Source: DATJMJ01 sp035503915 (lineage in GTDB: Bacteria > Actinomycetota > Acidimicrobiia > Acidimicrobiales > Palsa-688). From it: a stretch of 64,000 bases of DNA. The first letter of the stretch is position 1. Every line of letters starts with the position of its first letter. The position numbers and the translations under genes were made by a program. Positions 59,076-64,000 of this stretch are shown here, piece by piece. Below the pieces are notes generated by a model. That model was not told the DNA's origin. It saw only the letters and a list, made by a program, of their open reading frames with translations, and made no database searches. The stretch spans positions 149,579 to 213,578 of the forward strand of contig DATJSU010000054.1 of the NCBI GenBank assembly GCA_035503915.1, in the 5' to 3' direction.

Positions 59076-59276
59076 ATGTCAACGCTGACCATCGATTGCG
59101 CAAGCTGTTTCATGCACGGGACCGATGCTTGTACCGACTGCGTGGTGACATTCATTTGCGACCGTAGCCCCCAAGAAGCGGTCGTTTTCGACGTCGCGGA
59201 GGAGAGAGCGCTCCGGGTGCTCGGCCGGAATGGGCTCGTGCCACCGCTTCGGCATCAGAGCGCCGCCATGCTCTGA
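59076..59276 (+). CDS. Small Cys-rich (CxxC-x7-CxxC) protein, unknown
   Basis: The 66-residue protein begins MSTLTIDCASC and has C8-x2-C11 and C19-x2-C22 with one more Cys at 28, a likely zinc- or iron-sulfur-binding knuckle, then an acidic helix VAEERALRVLG. It resembles a widely distributed small actinobacterial protein of unknown function, but this is recognition by pattern only. It precedes queG by 58 nt on the same strand. Confidence 0.6.
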   Translation: MSTLTIDCASCFMHGTDACTDCVVTFICDRSPQEAVVFDVAEERALRVLGRNGLVPPLRHQSAAML

Positions 59277-59334
59277 GGGCGACAAAGATGGTGGAGCGGT
59301 GTTCCGCTCTGATCGGCAAGCTGGATCCTGGGAC

Positions 59335-60510
59335 ATGGCGGCACTTGGAGCTGAGCTGCGCCGCCGCGGTGAGGCTGCCGGCCTGGCAGCGGTGGGCATC
59401 GCACCGGCCAGCCCGATGGAGAGCGTGAGGCAAGCTCTCGAGGACCGCAAAGCAGCTGGCTACGCCGCAACGATGCAGTTCACCTATCGCAACCCGGCTC
59501 GCTCGACAGATCCCGGACGTGCGCTCCTCGGCGCTCGGTCGCTAGTTGTTGGGGCGCTGTGGTACGGCGACGGCGAGGCAGCTCCCAACGGCGGTGCCGG
59601 AGACAAGGCGCATGTCGGCTCTGACAGCGACGCTCTGATGCCAACGCGCCCTCGTGGAACTGTCGCGCGCTATGCCTCCCAGGACTACTACTCTCGGCTC
59701 CGAGCAGCACTTGGTGCTTTGGCGGATGTCTTGGAGCAAGGGGGATGGGCAACCCGTGTCCTGGTCGACGACAACGCCCTCGTAGACCGAGCCGCGGCGC
59801 ACCGAGCAGGCGTTGGTTGGTTCGGCAAAAACGCCAATATCTTGCTCCCGGGGCTCGGGTCCTGGTGCGTGCTGGGCGCGGTTGTCACGGATGCGCCGCT
59901 GCCCACGGGCCGCGAGGTGGCGGATGGGTGCGGGGCGTGCAGGCGCTGCTTGCGGGCGTGCCCGACGGGCGCGCTTGTCTCGCCCGGGGTGCTCGACGCC
60001 CGTCGCTGCCTCGCGTGGCTCCTGCAAGCGGAGGGAACTTTCCCGTTCGAGTACAGGGCCCCGCTCGGCGACCGTATCTACGGGTGCGACGACTGTCAGG
60101 AGACCTGCCCCGTCAACCGCCAAGACGGCCCGGTGCCGGCGGAGGTCTCCCAGACGGGCAGTCGCAGAGCGCAAGTTGACCTCTTGGAGATGCTCCGGGC
60201 GCCAGACCGTGCTCTCCTCGAGCAATTTGGCCTGTGGTACATAGCGAGGAGAGACCCGCGTTACCTGAGGCGGAACGCTCTGATCGTCCTTGCGAATTGC
60301 GCGGACGGACGGTCGCCGGAGGTCGAGGAGGTGCTCGAGGGCTACCTGTCCCATCCGGACGAGATGCTGCGGGCGCACGCTGTTTGGGCCGCGGCGCGCT
60401 TAGGCCGGCGAGACCTGCTGTCGCGGGGCAAAGGTCTCGAGGAGGAGGGTTCTGCCGTGGTGCTCGAGGAGCTGAGGCGCGTGGACGAGGTCGAGCCACG
60501 CACGCGGTAA
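59335..60510 (+). CDS. queG: Epoxyqueuosine reductase
   Basis: QueG performs the last step of queuosine formation in tRNA using cobalamin and two [4Fe-4S] clusters. The 391-residue protein has the B12/substrate region with VDDNALVDRAAAHRAGVGWFGKN, ferredoxin-like Cys motifs CGACRRCLRACPTGAL and CDDCQETCPVN, and a C-terminal HEAT-like unit (VEEVLEGYLSHPDEMLRAHAVWAA). In-frame codons to 59230 exist, but ATG 59335 gives the family's usual N-terminus. The window has no other queuosine gene. Confidence 0.88.
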   Translation: MAALGAELRRRGEAAGLAAVGIAPASPMESVRQALEDRKAAGYAATMQFTYRNPARSTDPGRALLGARSLVVGALWYGDGEAAPNGGAGDKAHVGSDSDALMPTRPRGTVARYASQDYYSRLRAALGALADVLEQGGWATRVLVDDNALVDRAAAHRAGVGWFGKNANILLPGLGSWCVLGAVVTDAPLPTGREVADGCGACRRCLRACPTGALVSPGVLDARRCLAWLLQAEGTFPFEYRAPLGDRIYGCDDCQETCPVNRQDGPVPAEVSQTGSRRAQVDLLEMLRAPDRALLEQFGLWYIARRDPRYLRRNALIVLANCADGRSPEVEEVLEGYLSHPDEMLRAHAVWAAARLGRRDLLSRGKGLEEEGSAVVLEELRRVDEVEPRTR

Positions 60511-60520
60511 GACTTGGCGC

Positions 60521-61732
60521 GTGGCCCGGCACATCCTGCTGACCAACGACTTCCCGCCCAAAGTCGGGGGCATCCAGTCCTACCTGTGGGAGCTCTGGCG
60601 GCGCCTCCCACCCGACCAGGTAACGGTTTTCACCCCTTCCTACCCAGGCGCTGCCCGCTGGGACCGCCAGCAGAAGTTCCGCATCGTGCGGGCACGAGAA
60701 CCGGTACTGCTCCCCCAGCCCTGGTTGGTCAAGCGCATCAAGCAGCTTGCGGGGGAGACCGGTGCCCAAGCAGTGGTGATCGACCCTGCCTTGCCGCTAG
60801 GCCTGGTCGGGCCGCACCTCGGCCTGCCCTACGCCTTGGTCCTGCATGGTGCAGAGGTAACGGTGCCGGGGAGGCTTCCCGTGAGCAGGCAGCTGCTCGG
60901 GCGCTCTCTTCGAGGCTCGTCGCTGCTGATCGCGGCTGGCAGCTACCCGGAGGCCGAGGCTCGGAGAGCGATGCAGGCCTCGCGCGGGGAGCGCCCTCCC
61001 GGGCCTCCTGCTGTGCTTGTCCCGCCCGGGGTGGACGTTGAGCGCTTTCGTCCCCTTTCGCACATCGACCAGCTCGCAGCCAGAGCCCGGCTCGGGCTCC
61101 CGACAACTGGTCGGCTGGTCGTCAGCGTCAGCCGGCTCGTCCCCCGAAAAGGAATGGACACCTTGGTAGAGGCTGCCTCGGCGGTTTCAAAGCGCTTCCC
61201 AACGGGATCTCTTTCGGTCGCCATCGCTGGGGCCGGGCGGGACCGGAGGCGGTTGGGGCGCTTGGCCGAGAACGCCGTGGTGCCGGTCAAGTTCGTTGGG
61301 AAGCTGCCCGACGCCGACCTGCCTGATTTCTATGCCTGTGCCGACGTCTTTGCCTTGTGCTGCCGGTCTCGGTGGTGGGGCCTCGAACAGGAGGGCTTTG
61401 GCATAGTACTTATCGAAGCGGCAGCTTCTGGCGTGCCCTGCATAACGATCGACAGTGGGGGCGCGGGGGAGGCTGTCGCTAACGGGGAAACCGGGATCGT
61501 CTTGCCGGGCGCCGGTGAGCCAGGCCATGAGGGGAAAAGGTCAGGCAAGGAGCGCCAAGCCCAAGTCGGCGCGGTCGCTGGTGCGCTCTGGGACCTCTTG
61601 TCCGAGCCGGCGAAGGCCCGGCGCATGGGGGAGGAGGGGCGGAGGAGGGCAGAGGAGCAACTTTCTTATGGCATCCTCGCGGCAAAGCTCGCCTCGGCTC
61701 TCGAGCACCTGCCTGTTGCGCATGACAGGTAA
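60521..61732 (+). CDS. pimB: GT4 mannosyltransferase, PimB'-like
   Basis: PimB' adds the second mannose to phosphatidylinositol mannoside in actinobacteria. The 403-residue GT-B enzyme starts HILLTNDFPPKVGGIQSYL, like mycobacterial PimB', and has LVPPGVDVERFRP, VSRLVPRKGMDTLV, and RSRWWGLEQEGFGIVLIEAAASGVP, the E-x7-E site. The SRPBCC gene that follows matches the actinobacterial neighbourhood of pimB. A low-complexity charged insert lies near residue 340. Exact acceptor is inferred. Confidence 0.8.
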   Translation: MARHILLTNDFPPKVGGIQSYLWELWRRLPPDQVTVFTPSYPGAARWDRQQKFRIVRAREPVLLPQPWLVKRIKQLAGETGAQAVVIDPALPLGLVGPHLGLPYALVLHGAEVTVPGRLPVSRQLLGRSLRGSSLLIAAGSYPEAEARRAMQASRGERPPGPPAVLVPPGVDVERFRPLSHIDQLAARARLGLPTTGRLVVSVSRLVPRKGMDTLVEAASAVSKRFPTGSLSVAIAGAGRDRRRLGRLAENAVVPVKFVGKLPDADLPDFYACADVFALCCRSRWWGLEQEGFGIVLIEAAASGVPCITIDSGGAGEAVANGETGIVLPGAGEPGHEGKRSGKERQAQVGAVAGALWDLLSEPAKARRMGEEGRRRAEEQLSYGILAAKLASALEHLPVAHDR

Positions 61733-61805
61733 GGTCTTGGTTGAAGTTCCCGAGTGGTAGGGGCTCCTTAGCCAGAGGAACCCTTGTCCGACCCCTGGGT
61801 CGGGG

Positions 61806-62258
61806 ATGGAGGTCCGGCAATTGGAAGAGCAGGTGACCGAGAGGATGGTCATCCGGGCGAGCCCTGACTATTGCTATCAGGTGCTTACGGATTTCGAGCG
61901 GTACCCCGAATGGGCAGCCGACATCAAGGCGGTCGCGATCGAGCAGCGCGACGGCCAGGGAAGGCCACTCGAAGTGACCTTCCGTGCAGCGGCATTCGGG
62001 CGAAGCACGTCCTACACCTTGCGCTACGACTACAGCGGTGCCCCCTCGAGGCTCTCTTGGGAGCAAGTAAAAGGAGATGTCACCCGCCGCCTTGACGGCA
62101 GTTATGACATTTACCCCGGCGATGACGGCTCAGCTGATATCACCTATCACCTGGTCGTGGACTTGAAGGTCCCGTTGCCTGTTTTCGTAAAGCGCAGGGC
62201 CGAAGGCCGTATCACTTACACGGCGCTGAAGGAACTGCGCGCAAGAGTCGAAAACTGA
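61806..62258 (+). CDS. SRPBCC family protein (polyketide cyclase/START-like)
   Basis: The 150-residue protein has the helix-grip pattern RASPDYCYQVLTDFERYPEWAADIKAV at the N-terminus and a LKVPLPVFVKRRAEGRITYTALKELRARVE C-terminal helix, read in consecutive segments. Such proteins bind hydrophobic ligands or act as cyclases. Its position after pimB is conserved in actinobacteria and suggests a lipid-related role. ATG start. Confidence 0.87.
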   Translation: MEVRQLEEQVTERMVIRASPDYCYQVLTDFERYPEWAADIKAVAIEQRDGQGRPLEVTFRAAAFGRSTSYTLRYDYSGAPSRLSWEQVKGDVTRRLDGSYDIYPGDDGSADITYHLVVDLKVPLPVFVKRRAEGRITYTALKELRARVEN

Positions 62259-62297
62259 CGTCTCCTGGTAGGCCTAAGCCCGCGAGGCGAGAGCGAG

Positions 62298-63137
62298 GTG
62301 GTGGCCCTGAAGGCACAACTGCAAGAGCTCACATCGCCAAATGACCCGCGCCTCGCACCGTACCGAGGCCTGAAGGACTCAGCGATGCGGCGGAGGGTGG
62401 AGGAGGAACAACGCCTCTTCATCGTCGAAGGCAGCCTTGCGCTGGAAGCTCTGCTGCGGTCCCCTTACGCTCTCATTTCGGTCCTCGTCTTACCGCGCCG
62501 CCTGGCAGCACTGGGGGCGCTCCAGCTACCTGAGACGGTCCCAGTACTCGTTGCAGAGGAAGAAGTGATGCGTTCCGTCACAGGTTTTGACGTCCACCGC
62601 GGCTTGCTTGCTGCCGCGTGCCGCCGTCCCCTCCCAGGTGCTGAGGAGGTCCTCGCCGGGAGGCCTGCCTCGCCGGTCGTGGTGGTCGAAGGTGTCAACG
62701 ACCAAGAAAACTTGGGCTCGATCTTCCGCAACGCTTTCTGCTTCGGCGCAGGCGCTCTCTTCCTGAGCCCCACGTGTACGGACCCGCTATATCGCAGGAC
62801 GGTGCGGGTCTCCCTCGGCTCGGTCCTCAGGCTGCCGTTCACGAGGCTCGAGCCCTGGCCTGCATTGCTGAAGTTGTTGAGAAATGAAGGGTTTTCCCTG
62901 ATAGCGCTCACGCCTTCGCCCGGTGCCGAGGCGATAGGGCCTGTGGCGGCTGAGCTCCATGGGTGCGGGGTTGCTCTTGTGCTCGGCGGGGAAGGACCGG
63001 GCCTGAGCCCCGAGGTCATGGCGATATGCCGCCGAGTACGCATACCCATGTCGCCTCGGGCAGGCTCGCTCAACGTCGCCGCTGCCAGCGCGGTAGCGCT
63101 TCACCGCTTCTCGGCGGCGGCTTTGGATGGCAATTGA
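62298..63137 (+). CDS. TrmH/SpoU family RNA 2'-O-methyltransferase
   Basis: These enzymes methylate ribose in rRNA or tRNA and have a knotted SPOUT fold. The 279-residue protein has an N-terminal L30e-like substrate-binding domain (FIVEGSLALEALL, residues about 37-100) and a C-terminal SPOUT domain with EGVNDQENLGSIFRNA, VLGGEGPGLS and IPMSPRAGSLNVAAASAVAL, the three family motifs. The start is GTG; two GTG codons lie next to each other at 62298 and 62301. The target nucleotide is unknown. Confidence 0.92.
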   Translation: MVALKAQLQELTSPNDPRLAPYRGLKDSAMRRRVEEEQRLFIVEGSLALEALLRSPYALISVLVLPRRLAALGALQLPETVPVLVAEEEVMRSVTGFDVHRGLLAAACRRPLPGAEEVLAGRPASPVVVVEGVNDQENLGSIFRNAFCFGAGALFLSPTCTDPLYRRTVRVSLGSVLRLPFTRLEPWPALLKLLRNEGFSLIALTPSPGAEAIGPVAAELHGCGVALVLGGEGPGLSPEVMAICRRVRIPMSPRAGSLNVAAASAVALHRFSAAALDGN

Positions 63138-63193
63138 AACCACGGGGCACCGGCTGGCCGCTAACCTGAAGGGCAAACCTGCTGCTCGCCGGC

Positions 63194-64000
63194 ATGGCCG
63201 AGGAGGGCTTAGTGGAGTTCCGCCGTATTACCGGTTTGCCGCCTTATGTCTTCGCGGCTATCAACCAGCTGCGCGACCAGGCGCGCCATGCGGGCGAGGA
63301 CGTGATTGACCTCGGGTTTGGCAACCCTGACATCCCGAGCCCTCCCATCGCCGTCGAGAAGCTCGCCGAGGCGGCTCGCAACCCGAGGAACCACCGTTAC
63401 TCGTCCTCGAGGGGGATCCCCAACCTCCGGCTCGCCGTCGCGAACTTGTACCGCAGGCGCTTCAATGTCGAGCTTGACCCCGAGACCGAAGTCATCTTTA
63501 CGATTGGAGCCAAAGAGGGCCTCAGCCATCTCATGTGGGTGCTCGTCGGCCCGGGGGACAGTGCGCTCGTGCCCTCTCCTTCCTACCCGATCCACATCTA
63601 TGCGCCGCTGTTCGCAGGCGCGCAAGTTCACCATGTACGGGTTGGCCCCGGAGAGGATTTTTTTTCGAACTTGGTCAACGCGTACCAGGGCGCGTCACCC
63701 AAGCCAAAGGTGATCGTGTTCTCCTTCCCTCACAACCCGACCACTGAGTGCGTCGACTTCACATGGATGCAAAAAATAGTCAATTTTGCACGAGAACGTG
63801 AGATCGTCCTCGTCCATGATTTCGCCTACTCGGACACCTACTTCGACGGGTACGAGCCGCCTTCTGTCCTCCAGGTCCCGGGGGGCAAAGAGGTCGCTGT
63901 CGAGCTCTACACCCTCACCAAGAGCTTTTCGATGGCAGGTTGGCGGGTAGCGTTCGCCGTGGGCAACGCAGAAGTTGTAGGCGCCCTAACGAAGTTGAAA
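63194..64000 (+). CDS. AlaC-like class I/II aminotransferase, N-terminal part
   Basis: The frame is open to the window end, giving 269 residues. It begins MAEEGLVEFRRITGLPPYVF and contains DLGFGNPDIPSP, YSSSRGIPNLR, TIGAKEGLSHL, SYPIHIYAP, FSFPHNPTT and VHDFAYSDTYFDG. The likely PLP Lys is K243 in TLTKSFSMAGWR. This order of motifs matches AlaC-type alanine/glutamate-pyruvate aminotransferases; LL-diaminopimelate and related aminotransferases are less likely alternatives. The C-terminal part lies outside the window. Confidence 0.88.
   Translation, partial: MAEEGLVEFRRITGLPPYVFAAINQLRDQARHAGEDVIDLGFGNPDIPSPPIAVEKLAEAARNPRNHRYSSSRGIPNLRLAVANLYRRRFNVELDPETEVIFTIGAKEGLSHLMWVLVGPGDSALVPSPSYPIHIYAPLFAGAQVHHVRVGPGEDFFSNLVNAYQGASPKPKVIVFSFPHNPTTECVDFTWMQKIVNFAREREIVLVHDFAYSDTYFDGYEPPSVLQVPGGKEVAVELYTLTKSFSMAGWRVAFAVGNAEVVGALTKLK

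Overview
The window is a GC-rich bacterial chromosome segment from an actinobacterium, most likely class Acidimicrobiia or a close relative. Lineage markers are an Lsr2-type nucleoid protein, a WhiB regulator, a PimB'-like mannosyltransferase followed by an SRPBCC protein, a DUF3817 protein and a split PntAA/PntAB/PntB transhydrogenase. Both ends cut genes: a flavin/NAD oxidoreductase at base 1 and an AlaC-like aminotransferase at base 64000. No phage, insertion sequence, rRNA operon or CRISPR array was seen. Thirteen genes have a TANNNT -10 box only 6-8 nt before the start codon, which points to widespread leaderless mRNAs.

Bases 1-7925: a flavin electron-transfer trio (oxidoreductase C-terminus, FMN-binding protein, ApbE flavin transferase), a 14-helix drug exporter, a secreted MTB12-like protein, then B12-dependent methionine synthase and GreA on the minus strand. 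Bases 8014-11712: a branched-chain amino-acid operon (leuB, ilvE, cimA) behind a consensus promoter, a 16-residue Val/Ile-rich leader peptide and a terminator hairpin, so it is probably controlled by attenuation. Bases 11732-25512: mostly housekeeping genes (fabD, hemW, HIT, phoH, ybeY, CorC-like, uppS, recO, glyS, dnaG, primary sigma factor) ending with tRNA-Asn.

Bases 25771-44661 are accessory. A TetR/methyltransferase pair shares an operator. An approximately 17 kb surface-glycan island follows, with glycosyltransferases, a flippase fused to half a GT-B fold, a GT2-GT4-GAF triple fusion, a PhyH-type dioxygenase, a FemAB/GNAT-like transferase, a GT39-like membrane mannosyltransferase with LGFP-like repeats, a phosphatase-like protein lacking its catalytic Cys, a PIG-L deacetylase, and two paralogous exported TIM-barrel-like proteins. 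This is the best candidate here for an undescribed system: a lipid-linked polysaccharide assembled, flipped, trimmed or attached at the cell surface.

Bases 44994-64000 return to core functions: two tRNAs, an inositol-monophosphatase-family enzyme, whiB, lsr2, the transhydrogenase operon, an S9 peptidase, a CtaG-like protein, a glycerol-kinase-like enzyme, trpD, queG, pimB, an SRPBCC protein, an rRNA/tRNA 2'-O-methyltransferase and the aminotransferase.
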